This document shows, in pieces, positions 24,348-37,292 of a stretch of DNA of 64,000 nucleotides. Position 1 is the stretch's first letter. Each line of letters begins with the position of its first letter. A program made the translations under genes and the position numbers. Origin of the DNA: Caprella mutica (Eukaryota > Arthropoda > Malacostraca > Amphipoda > Caprellidae); the NCBI GenBank assembly GCA_947561585.1, contig CANNZV010001120.1, forward strand, positions 116,719 through 180,718. The letters run 5' to 3'. The notes beneath the pieces were generated by a model. The model made no database searches and had not been told where the DNA came from. It saw only the letters and a list, made by a program, of their open reading frames with translations.

Positions 24348-26230
24348 AATGAGTTTTTTGTTTTATAAATATTTTGAATATTCCGTCACTATTTGTTAAG
24401 AATTTCAAATCATATAATCTTAATATTGCTAAAATTACTTTTAACATTAGCTGGTATTTGTGTATTGGAAAATACAGTCAATAAGCGAAATATTTCAACT
24501 TCATCTATCGTCTTTAAAATGAGAGAATTCAATTAAATATCTTCACTTTTATCAAATTGCTTTTCTTTTCCCCAATTTTACCTGAATGAAATTTTTCGAA
24601 GTCAACGAAACTGTTTTTATCAACGAAAAAAAAATAAAATAGGTTTCTTTACATGTATCCATTCTACCACCGTCATTGGCTAAATTGTATGCGTGCAATA
24701 CCAAAGATGTATACCATTCACTTTAAACGATATATATGACTTATAATCTACAGAGGTTAATTTGGTTCTTAATTTAAATGCTATTCTATTAATATCTGTG
24801 TTTTTTTCTATGTGATGGAGTTTTATTTAATTCCATCTAACGGTATACATAGGTACATAGAATGTATACATGTAATAAAATCATATTTTTAATGTTACTT
24901 GCAAGATTACTTAGAAATACGATATGTATATTAATTCAAAATTGGGTGCACTTTTTTGTGGGTCATATCACCCCCCATAAATAGTTTCCTTATCTTTATT
25001 TGTCTGTCTGTCTGTGGTCTGTCACGCTTTGAATACATAGAGCTCAGACATAGAGTTATGATAAAATACACATACGGTTTGAATAATATTCAGAAATTAG
25101 GCTAAATATGTTTACAGGTGGTAGCATGAATACCAAATCTTATGTGAGTGCAATAAATGATTGTTACTATAACTGAATTATAAATTATTTAAAATCTATA
25201 GTGAAAGTTTATAAAGAACTATTTGCAACATCTGTCATCAAATTTATATGCTCTATGACTCATCAGTCATGTCTATGATATAATTATAATGCAATTATCC
25301 TTTTCCAATTAATAACTTACATTAAATCTGAGGACACGGACCAAAGTGGTGATAGTAAAATTACACAAATATTGATAGTGATGCAATTGAGAACACGTTA
25401 TTCTTAACGGGTAATTACACTAGTTAATATATAATCAATATAGAAACTCATATGTAACCGTATTCTTTTATACAACAAAATGAAGTTATTGCATCGCAAG
25501 TAGGTTTCTTCATTTGCTGACCAAATTAACTGGAAGATAACAATTCAAATATACTGTTTAGTTAAAGATTCTATCACTCTATTAGCCAAACAAAGAGAAT
25601 ATTTGTGAGTTTTGGAGTTTCAGAGAATACACCAGTTCTAAAATACTCTTTAATGAATACCAAATTAAATAACGAGTTCGAATTTTATTTAAATTATTTA
25701 TCTTAAACGATCGAAAATATTGATCTGTCCGATAATTTGGAACATGACCTAGGTATCTAGAAAATAATTCATCGTGGATGAAATTTGTCTTCTGTTTCAG
25801 GATAGGTATTCCAAGAAAAACAAACCACGCCCTCCAAAAGTTAGACTGAAACGTCTGACTTTCTAATAATTTTATCTTTTTGAAATGCATAAAACAATAC
25901 TTTCCCAAATTTAAAAAACTGTCCGTTGTTAAAAGAATTTCTTTTTCAATCAGACGAATGGCAAATTGAGTTATTGTATAATCATCTATTCATAGCTGGT
26001 AATTCTTACGAAACATATAATTATTCTTCACAATGCGTAATTTTCTTGAATAGCTAAATTTAAACACAATAATCTATCCTAATTAATTTGATATACCTAA
26101 CTCCACACTCTACGTTCTATATTTTGTGTTAAAATATATAGTTTAGGTTAGATAATGTATTGCCAAGCTGTCCTATACCTTTGTACGGAGCATAAGCTGA
26201 ATCAAAGTCCATCACTCGCATGCGATTTCT
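24348..26230. other. Intergenic, no gene seen
   Basis: AT-rich spacer. It includes a CTGTCTGTCTGTGGTCTGTC stretch at 24,999-25,022 and a decayed half of the GGGTAAGTTC MITE family near 25,700-25,752 (GATCGAAAATATTGATCTGT). The 108-residue minus-strand frame at 25,582-25,908 runs through that MITE piece and resembles no family. Confidence 0.5.
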
Positions 26231-26233
26231 AGG

Positions 26234-26304
26234 TATAAATTTTCGATCATTTTTCTCCATTTGTGTAAGCTCCGCAGCAGAGGAAACATCGACTGAAACT
26301 GAAG
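26234..26304 (+). promoter_or_regulatory. Possible promoter and 5' UTR exon of the RING gene
   Basis: TATAAA at 26,234-26,239 is followed about 65 bases later by a strong donor (CTGAAG/GTAAGA, exon end 26,304). The RING gene has an acceptor-like CTCTTTCAG at 28,701-28,709 just before its start codon. A short untranslated first exon joined across 26,305-28,709 would fit. This is inference, without transcript evidence. Confidence 0.3.
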
Positions 26305-27344
26305 GTAAGATTGTAGAATGGTAATTAAATTAAGTAATTTAATATGGTATGTCAGTGAAAAGGCAAGGTGGAATTTATTTGTTTATTAAATTATAGTTTA
26401 TATTGAATCAACTTATGATATAATAAGTCCTGTTCAATGTAATGAACCAAATTGACTGTAGATTGAAGATGTGTAGGTATTACCTCACATGTTTATTATC
26501 TAAATTATTTGGAGGAAATGTGTTCTTTGAATTTGAAAATAACATCTTTTTAACTGAATCACATCTTTTAATTATTTATATTTTTCAAATATAGATATTT
26601 TTAGACTTAATGAAAATAATTCTTTAGTATATTATTCCAAAAGAATATATAAATACCTATATTAAAAAGATTATTATTAATATCTACATTGATGATTTAC
26701 TAATAGTGAATAGTATCATCTTGAATAGTTAAAAAAATCAAACACATTTTGATTAAAAGATATTTTATCTCATAACAGAAACAAATTTATTCCTTAAAGG
26801 TCCTCTCCAGGCTCCGGGAAACAAAATGAGTTTATAACAAAATATTATAGAACTAAGGTCTACGATCATTATTCTTCAAACTGCATACAATTTGGTTCAG
26901 TGAATATTTTATTATTTGCTTTGAAGTTTTTTAATACTCTGTGAACAACAATTGAGCGAATCACTAATCTGATGCTCAAGAAGAAGATTGTACACTCTTT
27001 GTTTTGATTACAAATTTGAATTTTATAAACAAACCATGCGTTTTCAGCCTTTTTTGAATTATTTATGATGTTAATTGTTTCCTGAGGTAAATAAACGTTT
27101 CTATTATAAGTTCATTCAATTTTATACCTTTACACGAATATTAAATGAATTTATTAAACATAATACCTAGTTGACAATCAAAACAAATGGTGTACATTCT
27201 CTTTCTTCAGGCTGAAAATTTCTTTAATTAGTAAGTCGGAAGTAAAATAGGTTTTGTAGAGTTTTGATTTAAAAAATCTTTAAAAGCATATAAAATTTAA
27301 AATATGCTACCAAATTCGATGCGGTTTGCAGGTATGGTCCACAC

Positions 27345-28360
27345 GCTGCAGGGATGTTTAACAAACTCTCCATTTGTATGTGATGTTATATTGGTTTGTG
27401 GGGCTCAGTGTGGTGGTATAGAAATTTAGAACTCTCATATCCATGTGTGAAGTGAACCGGAAGACAGATTCGTGTCTATTCCTGGAGGTGTGTTGTGGGT
27501 GTTGTCTGCGTGCATTCATGTGGTAATGGAATGCGGTTTTCTTGTATGCGTTGGAGCTTATGTTGGCTGTAACAGGTAACCAGGCTGTGTGGAAGGGGTG
27601 AAGGTGAGGATGGGTCTTATGAACTATTAGTATCGTGTTGTGGTGTCTCCCTTTGACTGTCCGTAAGTTGTGTGAGTTTTCCCACCGCCTCGTGTAGGCT
27701 GATCGTGTCTGAGTGTTTTGAATCCAAGAAAAGTTGGTGTTAGTTAGTTAAGTTTCTTCTATAGTGATTACGTGTTTATTTGTTCATGTAGCAATGTTTT
27801 GAGTTCCTTGTGCTTGTTTTGAATGTTCATTGAAAAATATTAAGTGTGTATTGTGGATCAGTAGGAAGGTTGGTAAGGGACACAGGGTCAGGTTGAGGAA
27901 AGGAAAGACCAAGAATTAGGTCATGTGCAGGAACAGATGGAAGAACAGGTCGAGTGATAGAAGGAGTTGTAGGTTGAAGGGAAGTAAGATATATAGAAGA
28001 AGAACCATGAGTGGGGTTAGGAGTGTTGGATGCTGTTTTAGAGGATAAGGTTGTGTGAGGACTGAGGATTGACAGATATTACAATGCGATCTGTTTGGAA
28101 TGTATTTGTGTTTGAGGACCCCAGAGCAGTATATATTGAAGTGTACCCAGCTGCTTCAGCTCACACACTGGATTCCACCTGTTCGGCGGGTCAAGGTAAA
28201 ACTGCACGTTAGACATGGGTAAAGGCTAAGATTAGTTTCTATGTCGCTGGAGAGTTAAAGGGGAATATATGCTGCCTCATGCTCTCCCCATGGTGAAAAA
28301 CGTTCTGGAGTCGTGTGTCCTGAGGATGGATAGAGCCCTGACGACACTCTGATCTTTCTG
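27345..28360. other. GC-richer island, possibly a retrotransposon fragment
   Basis: About 1 kb with visibly higher G+C and G/T asymmetry than its surroundings. On the minus strand several frames run longer than expected but are broken by stops. One stretch around 28,100-28,210 has a distant resemblance to the Cys-His knuckle region of LINE ORF1 proteins (QLGTLQY where knuckles have GHT). No secure assignment. It lies inside the possible first intron of the RING gene. Confidence 0.3.
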
Positions 28361-28765
28361 TTCAGGGAAATTCCGCTCAATAATACAGTCTTTTTCATAG
28401 GAAGATTTTTCCTTTAAAATTAGTGAATATTATACATGATTGTGAATTTTGTTATAATTGTTTTGAATGCGATGTTTTAACCAATATATTTGATTGTGCT
28501 TGTAAGTATTCTTACTATTCCATAGTCTTGTATCTCTTACTCTCACTATTGTTTTTCACAATCAATATAATCATTATCACTATTATTCGAATATTTTTCC
28601 ATTCAATGAGTAAGTATTTTTTATTAGATGAATGTAGAAGATTCAATAGCTCAATAATGAAGAATAAACTTTCTTCTACAGATAATAATATTTAAATTCT
28701 CTCTTTCAGGATTTTTATCTTTAGAAGAACGTCAGCAGACTTGTCCACCTATAACTTTTCTCAAA

Positions 28766-30719
28766 ATGGCTAACACTGTTGATAAGACGCGAATCTACGG
28801 ATATAATTACTTCCAGGAGAAGCTTCTGGAGAAGCCTTTCTTCTTGGGAGTGAATGGTATTTCTGGAGAACCAGCAGAAGGAAAGCCATGGAGTCTTAGT
28901 TCCAATCCAGTGTTTTGTGATGTGTACGACAACGCAAGCTTCGAAGATCTAGTAATTTTTTTATTACATATCTGTCACTATAATGATGTTGAGGAGAATG
29001 ATTCAGTTGCAAAACTGTCAGATCAATTTCTAACTGTTATTTCCAAAATTATGGACAAAATCTTACATGAATTTGATGCTGAAAATCCAATTGAATTAGA
29101 CAATATCATGGCTATGTTCAATTCAATTAACATCATGAACGATGTGTTATTCAGAATAACTAAATCTTCATCAACACTAAAAGATTCAAAACAACTTGGG
29201 TTAATTTATGATAAATTTCCCTACTTGACGATGATGATTAATGACGAACCTCATATATATTTTCCTGCAAAACCTAGTATTTCCAACCTAATTACGGCAG
29301 CTTTGGATAACATGTATCTTCATTTGGCTGTAATTCGTCATATTATTGAACATAATGATTTGGGATCATATTTCATTAATAAAATAGTGAAAGCAGATGT
29401 TATTATATTTGTAAATGATTTTAGAGTCAAAGGAGTCAGCGATATTTTCTTTAATTGTGATATTTCAAAGATCAAAATTGATGAAGAATTTATTGATACC
29501 GAACCGATGAATAATTCTATTCGTCTCAATTATAATAAAATTGAAGAAATAATTTCTCAGGCGAAATTGGAAAAGAAAACATTCAAAAGTCTTAGTGGCA
29601 GTCCTGTACTCTCTAAAGAGAATTTGGACAATCTGGAATATCTGGAAGAATTGGGTGCTAATCCAGAAAAAGCATCAGTGAAGTACTGCAGATTGATCTT
29701 AGAAAAATTTTATGAATCCCATTGGAAGAGATATTTAGAATCCAGAAATAATGGATTGTATATTTTGATGGCACCTGAAGAGATTCAATTCGTATTCCAG
29801 TTCATGACACAATTTCTAAACTCACTGAAAGTGATGAAAACGGTTATTCAATTTAAGAAATTACTTATAGAAATGCTCAATAAATTTGGTATCATTCTAA
29901 ATTCTCTCCGGTTTCCGGAAATAGATCGAGCAATCTGCGTTGAAACCTCCGTAATTCTTTCCAAAGCTTTGATGGAATTGATATCAGATCCTGAAATACA
30001 GACCTATATACCAGGAATGTCTGGTGAGATGATGGTGGTTCTAATCAGAATCAATATATTCCTTTCAAAGGATAAAGACATGGCTTGTGTACAGTCGGTT
30101 GAAGATTCGGAGGAGAGTGTCTCAGTAACTGTGAGAGATCTCGAACCTATCAAAAGTGTATCCAAAATTCCCATTTCAAGAAAATCTAGGTGGAAGAAAC
30201 TCTTTGGTGATCAAGCAACAGCGAGAGATTTCCTTGAAGGCTACAATGAAGGTGAATGCCCAATTTGTTACGAAAAGATGCAAGAAGATGAATATAATTT
30301 GCTACTCTGCAAACACAACATCTGCCATTCTTGCCTGAAGGAGATCCTCGAACAGCCTGAATCAAAGTAACTATTTTGCTAATTCTAGTGGAATGATAAC
30401 GAATATACTGAAAAGAGAATATTGTAACTAAAAGTTAATTCTTCACTCAATTCACTATCTATTATTCTAATAGACAATTTATACCTATTATATTACGATT
30501 GTTAGGCTGAAAATTTATTTGCACAATAGTTTGATCGTTCACTCTTCCTCATCTAAGTTTAAACTTTTTTTTTTTCTTTACACTTTTCTGATTACCAATA
30601 TTTTTTGTTTATATTTTCTTTTTTCTTACAGAAAATGTTGTCCAGCATGCCGGACTCCTTTGTTCGAGTATCTGCCTAGTAAACGGATAGAAAAAATCTG
30701 CTCTGCATTCCAAAAATGA
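28766..30719 (+). CDS. RING-finger (C3HC4) protein, probable E3 ubiquitin ligase
   Basis: Two exons, 28,766-30,366 and 30,632-30,719, encode 562 residues. The intron is GT-AG (CAAA/GTAACT ... TTTTCTTACAG) and restores KCCPAC directly after ESK. Start context CAAAATGG is good, with an acceptor-like CTCTTTCAG 57 bases upstream. Residues 1 to about 480 are predicted mostly helical by composition and match no family I recognise. The C-terminal RING has zinc ligands C498, C501, C515, H517, C520, C523, C537 and C540 (CPIC ... LLLCKHNICHSC ... CPAC), then 22 residues. RING domains of this type recruit E2 enzymes to transfer ubiquitin; the substrate is unknown. The RING is split by the intron. Two AATAAA signals follow the stop within 45 bases. 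No signal peptide or membrane span is seen. Confidence 0.85.
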
Positions 30720-30746
30720 TTCCAAGAAGTAACAGGAATTATTCTA

Positions 30747-30762
30747 AATAAATGCCAATAAA
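30747..30762 (+). terminator. Poly(A) signals of the RING gene
   Basis: Two overlapping-distance AATAAA hexamers (30,747 and 30,757) lie 28 and 38 bases after the stop codon, so the 3' UTR is very short. Confidence 0.7.
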
Positions 30763-30948
30763 AAACATTTCTTTTGTTTCTCTTGCAAATATTATCAATA
30801 AAGCTGTATACGGAACTTAACTATAACAATAATGGGAAATTTATCAATAGTCCAATTTGACGACTGGAAAATTTGTTCCAAAAAATATTTTCTTTAAATG
30901 TCCTCTCCACTCTAAATTTAAAAAATCTGGAATTGCTTTAAATTTGTA

Positions 30949-32502
30949 AACTGCGTCCATCGCTTTATTGCAGATCACTATTTTGTGAATAATTTTTATA
31001 ATATTGATCGTACAGTAGTGAAACTTTGGTCACTGGAAGATTGCTTCTATGTTAGTATCTTTCTATAATATATTTTGAATCCATAAGAAAATTGGAAAGT
31101 TATGAACGTATATGTATTTTGAAGGCATTTTAATTGTCCATCGCTTTATTACAGCTCTGCGAAAAGGCCAACAAATGGACGATTAACTTCTACCGAGAGG
31201 GTAAAAATTGTAGCAGGTCCTGCAGAAGGGAGGACTCTACTATATTTAGCTTTATAACTAGGAAGGGTTAAGAGAACAATAGTTTCTTTTGTGTAAAAAC
31301 CCGACACAAACCCAAGGAGAGATGAGGGTACGAGAAAAAGAATTTCCCCTCAAAATATGCGAAAAATACGAAGGCAAGTCATAAGGCAGCTAAATGATAC
31401 TAGTGCCTCCATTTTTGACAAGGCTGTCATTGGTCATACGTCCAAACAGTCCCGATGTAATGTCTCAAATGAAACGGTCAGAAATGCTCAATGGGACCAG
31501 AGAACAAGGCAATCAAGTCATGAGAGTTTCTCACTTGATGCCCAGAGATGTCAGGAAAGAAGTTGTAACCCTTCAAGCATGAGATTGTGCGTAGTAATGC
31601 AAGAAAATCATCTTTTGCCAACGAGATAATTGCAAATTATTAGGCCAAGGGAACAAGTACTCAACAAAAGAGGCAATGTAGGATTGGATTGTTAGTTTTA
31701 CACCCTCTGGTACTCGGAAAGGGCGAATTAACGTTTCACCAATGATGCCCACTTAAAACATAAAGCCACCACCTCCTTGTTGACGACGAAACCAGTGTGG
31801 ATAAACAGCTCCAGTAGGATCCAAACTTTAACCCATCCATTCAGACAATAAAGGGTGGCTCTTTCCTCATCTGTTAAAAGAACAAGTAGGAAGTTTGTTT
31901 TCATGTATTTCTGTGTAAATATAATGCCTTTTTCTGATGGGACTTGTCCATAAGAGGCCTGGAAATGGGCTCCACGTTCCTTGTCGTCTCATTTAAGACA
32001 TTGTTTGGACGAATAACCAATGCCAGCCTTGTCGAAAATGGAGGCACTAGTGTTATTTGGCTGCCTTATAACCTGCCTGAGTAATTTTCGCATATTTCGA
32101 GGGGAAAAAGCTTCTCCTCGTACCCTCATCTCTCCTTGGGTTGGTGTCGGGATCTTCCAAAATAGAAACTATGTTTCTCTTATCCTTCCCAAATTCATTA
32201 GCTAAATATAAAAAAGTCATCCCTTCTGCAGGACCTGTTACAATTTTTACCCTCTCGGTAGAAGTTAATCGCCCATTTTTTGGCCTTTTCACAGAGCTGC
32301 AATAAAGCGATGAACAGTTAAAATACCTTCAAAATACATAAACGTTCATAACTTTCCAATTTTCTCATGGATTCAAAAACTATTTCAGCAAGATACTAAC
32401 ATAGAAGCAATTTTCCAGTGACCAAAGTTTCACTACTGTACAATCAATATTATTAAAATTATTCACAAAATAGTGATCTGCATTAAAGCGATGGACGCAG
32501 TT
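30949..32502 (-). mobile_element. Tc1/mariner-derived foldback element
   Basis: Two arms of about 520 bp (30,949-31,480 and 31,990-32,502) are inverted copies, bounded by TA on both sides, with termini AACTGCGTCCATCGC. The arms contain not only terminal repeats but the same N-terminal transposase coding region: RLTSTERVKIVTGPAEG and a helix-turn-helix-like LYLANEFGKDKRNIVSILED on the minus strand at 32,053-32,292, and its decayed counterpart on the plus strand at 31,170-31,450. Between the arms a broken minus-strand frame has TDEERATLYCLNGW-like sequence, resembling the second catalytic block of mariner-type transposases (about 31,840-31,780). No intact transposase. It sits about 170 bases after the RING gene's poly(A) signals. 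Confidence 0.8.
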
Positions 32503-33145
32503 TAGAGCTAAGGTTATATAACAGTTAACAGAAAAGAAATCGATCAAGTATTCTGTTCATAATTAATTATATAAGAAATATCAACTTTCAACCTTACACA
32601 TTCTAAGATTCATAATAAGAAAAAGTACGAATACTTAGTAGGTATGTCTCGTATATACAATTATACATACGTTCCTTTTCAAATACAGTGTTTTAAAATT
32701 AACACTTCTCTAGATAGAAAAAAATGTTATGATATATGAAAACAATTAGTAAAAAATATTAAGTTCATAGATTCTTGTTATATGGATCCCTTGTCTTGGA
32801 ATAAGCTTTTTATTGTTTTGAATTTGTCGGTTCTAGTTAGCCTAAAGGACATTCGGCCTCTTTCTTTGCTTGAAATTCAGAGGGTGGAAGAAAGAACAGG
32901 AAAAAATATCTTAAATTACATATTATAATAAAACTATAGACCAAAATTTGAAATGGTTTGCAGTTTTGTGATCAGTAACCTTAGTTCTAATGAATAGAGA
33001 AATAAAAAAATAGAGTGGAGGGAAATTCTATCAATGTATCTATTAACTTAAATTAACTATTAATGCTAATGAGCAGATTATAGAGTTTAAACTGCAGAAA
33101 CATATTATATTTTAAGTTAATTACTTTACATACTAATAAAGTGCA
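32503..33145. other. No gene seen
   Basis: AT-rich spacer between the mariner foldback and a MITE. No supportable frame. Confidence 0.4.
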
Positions 33146-33146
33146 A

Positions 33147-33440
33147 ATCCTCTATAGTGAACTTACCTCTGTAGTGAACCTATTTAGTTTAGTCTGCCAC
33201 AAATATTCGAAAGTTTTCTATGAATCTCTATATAGTAAATTAGTTATATTTCATGAAAGAGGAGTTCTACCAGTACAACTCTTCTATAATGAAGTCAACC
33301 ATCCTGATTTTGAAGAGATCTAAGAAATAAAAAACTCTGTATAATGAATTTATTTCAAAAAGACTGAAAACATTTTGTATAGTCTGGCATAAAATCTTAT
33401 ATCCTCCTCTATAACTAGTTGAAGTTCACTATACAGGAGA
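33147..33440. mobile_element. MITE, CTCTATAGTGAAC family
   Basis: TCCTCTATAGTGAAC at the left end faces GTTCACTATACAGGAG at the right end. Interior words AGTCTGCCA and TAGTCTGGCA are also inverted. The same family recurs at 43,149-43,331 beside Hr96. The plus-strand frame at 33,141-33,323 is MITE sequence. Confidence 0.6.
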
Positions 33441-33634
33441 TATAATCTATATTCTTATAACTAAAGGGTAAAGTGATATGATGGCAAAACATGTAATCTA
33501 CAGAACGATAAAGGTAGTAGAAATGGCTCAAAGAAACACAGTGTTAATATATGTATAGTCGCAAAAAATATTCGTAATAGCAGAGTTTGTCCTAAAACAC
33601 ATTGTAAAACTTTAGAAATTATATATGTAGTATA

Positions 33635-34651
33635 TCCATGTCATTCTACTATTTCATATTTTTAATTTTCTGATATCTTGGCTTGAGTGGCAGAATGACG
33701 TTTCTTTTATGAGTTGAATGGGGGTAAGATTCGTACTCTAAGTATCTACCTCAGTTAGATGGTTTCCTATAGACACAAAAAGCTAACTGCCTATCTTGTT
33801 TAATTTCAATTTCCAAAAATACGAAATGATTGTCAACTTGCTTCCCATATGTGAATTGAATATTTCTATTTATTGAATTGCATTTGAATTTCATAGAATT
33901 TTTCATTTCATTTGAAATGGAAACCTTCCTCTTTATTTATTATCATTTAAATTAAGAAAATTTAGGGGATTTTAATTATTTCTATCGAGATGGTATGAAG
34001 TGATTTCTTTGCCCAATGGCTTTCGTTTAAGTCATAAGTAATTCTCAGTCGTCTATGTTATCCTTCACACCATCCTCCACACCATCCAAAACCCCATACC
34101 ATCCTCCATACCACCTTCTACACCACCCACCACACCATCCTCTACAGCACCCTCATTCCACCCGATCACTCAGATCACTCCGTTCATTACGAGCTTTATT
34201 TATTTAATCTCTTCATTGCTTATGTATGAATTCAACTACCTTGAATTTTTACATTTTCTTGCTGTTGTACTTCAGTGTAACGATTTTGATATGCAAATAT
34301 GGAGAAACTTCTGAATTAATCAACCAGGTGAATAATTCACCAAACATCAGAGAAAAATGAAAGTCATTTTTAGTCCTTTAGTTCTTTCATCTTTGAAAAA
34401 ATGTTTGGAGTTCAATCGGTTGGTGAATAATTCTATCATTGAATTGTTAACAACATGCATCAATAACACTAATTTTCTACATCATTTACGTATTTGACTA
34501 ATTTGTATTGACTGAACATAAGAATTAGAAAAATGTTCTCCACCGTAAGAGTTCATTCCCATTGGAATATTATTTGTATTGACTGTAAATAGATATTGTA
34601 TGAATGTTCTTCACCGTAAGAGTTCATCCCTAGTGGAATATTATTTGTATC
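33635..34651 (-). mobile_element. Array-bearing repeat element, compact copy
   Basis: Inverted counterpart of 10,128-13,670. From 34,651 downward it has two 71-bp units (GTTCATCCCTAGTGGAATAT), the spacer with CACCAGGTGAATAATTCACC (34,146-34,505), a short C-rich minisatellite (34,065-34,145) and the second spacer with the shared words GTCATTCTGCCA... and TTGTGTCTATAGG (33,635-34,060). Homology stops near both coordinates, which defines approximate element ends. The frames differ from the expanded copy almost only in array length. Confidence 0.7.
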
Positions 34652-35867
34652 CTTTCGAAGACAGGAATTATTTTGGTATTAATGACTTCATTTTACTCGA
34701 TGAAAAAAAAAACTTATAAAAATTACTATCAATACCCTTTTAAATTAATTTTATAATCTAAGTATTGATATATAGAGTTTATCATAATATATATTAAATC
34801 TACAATAAATGTCCGTCTATCTGCCTGTCTGTCTGTCTGTGTTCTGTCACGCTTCTAGAAAAACCGGAAATAAAAAATAAGTGGAAATTACGAGAAAATT
34901 CGGAAAAACTGAGAATCCTGATAATTGAAAATTCGAAATAAAAAAGAAATCCAAAGAAACGAGAATCCGTAAGAATTGTTAATTAAAAAATAGTTGAACA
35001 TCAGGTAAACCATGTATCGTGAATAACAGAAAATATGAAATATACAAAAAAAAGGAAAATCCGAAGCTGAACAATTAAAAAATAATATCAGGAACAGCGA
35101 AAATATGTAAATTAAATAAAATGAAGATTCAAAAATAACAGATATTAGGAAACAATATATACCGAAGATTCGGAAAAAAAATTCGGATGAAACGATAATT
35201 CGGAATAAACTAAACGAACCGAAAGAACAAAGTAACCGGAAAATCCGAAAATGCAGAAAAAACGAAAAACAGAAAAATGCAGCAAAATCAGAAAATAATA
35301 TCGAGTAACAGAAAAATATCAGTATTCATTATTTAATGAAACTTAACATTTGTAAAGAATCTTAAGTGTCTATTTTTCAAAAAAGCTACAAATCTATTTT
35401 TTTAAATTCTTTTAACAATTTCAAACTACCTTCCTTTCATTGGATAATTTGATACGCCAATCAAAGTATAAATGGCTTTACTGCTGGAAAGCAATTAGAT
35501 ACATTAAAGAAATTAAATACATTAAAGCAATTAAATACATTAATGGCAAAGAAAAACAGTTTCCTATCAACACTAACAAGACAATTGCTTAGATACTTTT
35601 TATAACACTAACAATCACCTTGAAACCTGTGTCTAATTCAATTTACCTGAAACTCTTTCTATTTAGTTCATTAATTAGCAAATCTCTTGATGGACTAATT
35701 ACTTTGATGTTCTCTGAAGAAAAGAAACTAAATTAATTCACGCTAATTACCTTACTTTCAATTGGATGAATTACCGTGGACTTTATTGAGCTGACAGTAA
35801 AATTGAACTGAGGTGACAGTAATCTTTGTATTATTTAACCACATGTGCATTAACTCAACGATAATGC
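34652..35867. repeat. CTGT microsatellite and CCGGAAAA-type low-complexity DNA
   Basis: GTCCGTCTATCTGCCTGTCTGTCTGTCTGTG (34,810-34,842 region) leads into A-rich decayed repeats of GAAAATCCGAAAA type up to about 35,320. This is the same composition as at 6.4-7.0 kb, so a relative of that dispersed repeat. From 35,320 to 35,867 nothing is recognised except ATTAAATACATTAAAGCA repeated three times near 35,495-35,545. Confidence 0.5.
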
Positions 35868-36005
35868 ACAGTAGTGATAATGCACACTAGTGATAATGCA
35901 CAGTAGTGATAATGAACACTAGTGATAATGCACACTAGTGATAATGCACACTAGTGATAATGCACACTAGTGATACTGCACACTACCTATAATACACACT
36001 AGTTA
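35868..36005. repeat. 16-bp tandem repeat
   Basis: About eight copies of AGTGATAATGCACACT; the first units read CACAGT, the last are diverged. Confidence 0.9.
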
Positions 36006-36475
36006 TTAATAAAAGCATACAAGATAACTTCATATAAAATATAAATGCCGTTTGTTTTTTATAATGAGATTACACAATATAACCCGATCTACTACAATAA
36101 AATAATTTATATAAAAAAATAGCATAATAATATAGATAAATAAACATTATCACTATCGACTGAACTGTCATCAATATAATTTATTTTTATTTTCTTATTC
36201 TTTAGAAATGTTTATACTACCGAATTAATGTAAACTGAGAGAAAAGAAGTACTTGCTACTCAATTGATTTAGGTTATCAGGCTAATTTCTTCCTCAATTC
36301 AAATCTGCACTGAAGATAAAGATGTAGGATGAAGATTGGTAGATAGTTCGAAAGTTATTATTAGTCTGGATTGATCACACTTCTGATTGAAGAAAAAGAG
36401 GTGAGATAAGATAGATTAAAGATCTAAAAGGATTTAGATCGTTTTTAAGATAGAATATTGAAGGTAAGATATTAT

Positions 36476-37292
36476 TAGGGCTGTGACAATATGCTTTTAA
36501 CATAAAAATATATTCTTAAGCATATATGAAATAAAGCATATTCTTTTAATTGAAACTGTATTCTATTTATAAAATATATTCTTTCATTGAAAATATATTA
36601 TTTTCATGAGTAAATAATATTTTTCATGAAACGATAAAATTTCCTGTTCTGATATACGCCTATAGCTAGGAAAGCAAAAATTACCTAGATACAAATAAAA
36701 AAAATACGTATCTACAAAAAAATAGAATGAAAGTATGTAGATATTTTAAAAGACCGATGCGTTGCGCAACAATACATTCTAACATTATTGGAACATACCC
36801 TACTCAAGGTTCAATATTGAAAAGTTTCATAAATTAATATTACAAGATGTGTTTATATTTAATCGTAACAACTGTTTAACGTTACTTAGTTAAAATTCAA
36901 AACTTACCCGTTATATTAACCCAATATTACTGTATCTGAACTTTTTCAGACGATGTACAGAATACACAGTGAATCCACGTGTTATGATTTTAGTATAAAA
37001 GATTTATTTAAACTCTTCAAAGATTTTTATTCCACCGAAACATGAGATTGCCCTTTAAGTATGATTTAATTAAGGAGCTTGCTAATATCCATTATCATGT
37101 ATATTAATCGAATTACATCACTTTTATGAATTGAGCATAAAAGGCTTAATTGAAAATAAATAAATGCAAAGCATATTTTAGAAGAATATATAGCATATTT
37201 CAGAGCATAAAAGAATATATTTAAAGAATATGGAGGTTATTTTTCCAGAGAAAATAAAGCATATTTCAAACAGAATATTGTCACAACCCTGT
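36476..37292. mobile_element. hAT-like element (older copy)
   Basis: Ends TAGGGCTGTGACAATATGCT and AATATTGTCACAACCCTG are inverted and match those of the 39.4-kb element. Interior is AT-rich with repeated GCATAT/ATATTC words and no transposase. Its 8-bp flanks do not match, so the copy is old or rearranged. Confidence 0.7.

Noticed and set aside
25582..25908. 108-residue minus-strand frame
   Set aside because: No family resemblance, AT-biased residues, and it crosses a MITE fragment.
28423..28695. 90-residue hydrophobic frame just before the RING gene
   Set aside because: Poor start, isoleucine/leucine-rich composition expected in AT-rich DNA, and it ends before an acceptor-like site that better serves as the RING gene's 5' UTR.
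10128..34651. A single 24-kb transposon with terminal inverted repeats formed by the two array elements
   Set aside because: Homology ends differ from target-duplication-bounded termini, each copy looks complete by itself, and the interior holds a normal gene and many unrelated insertions.
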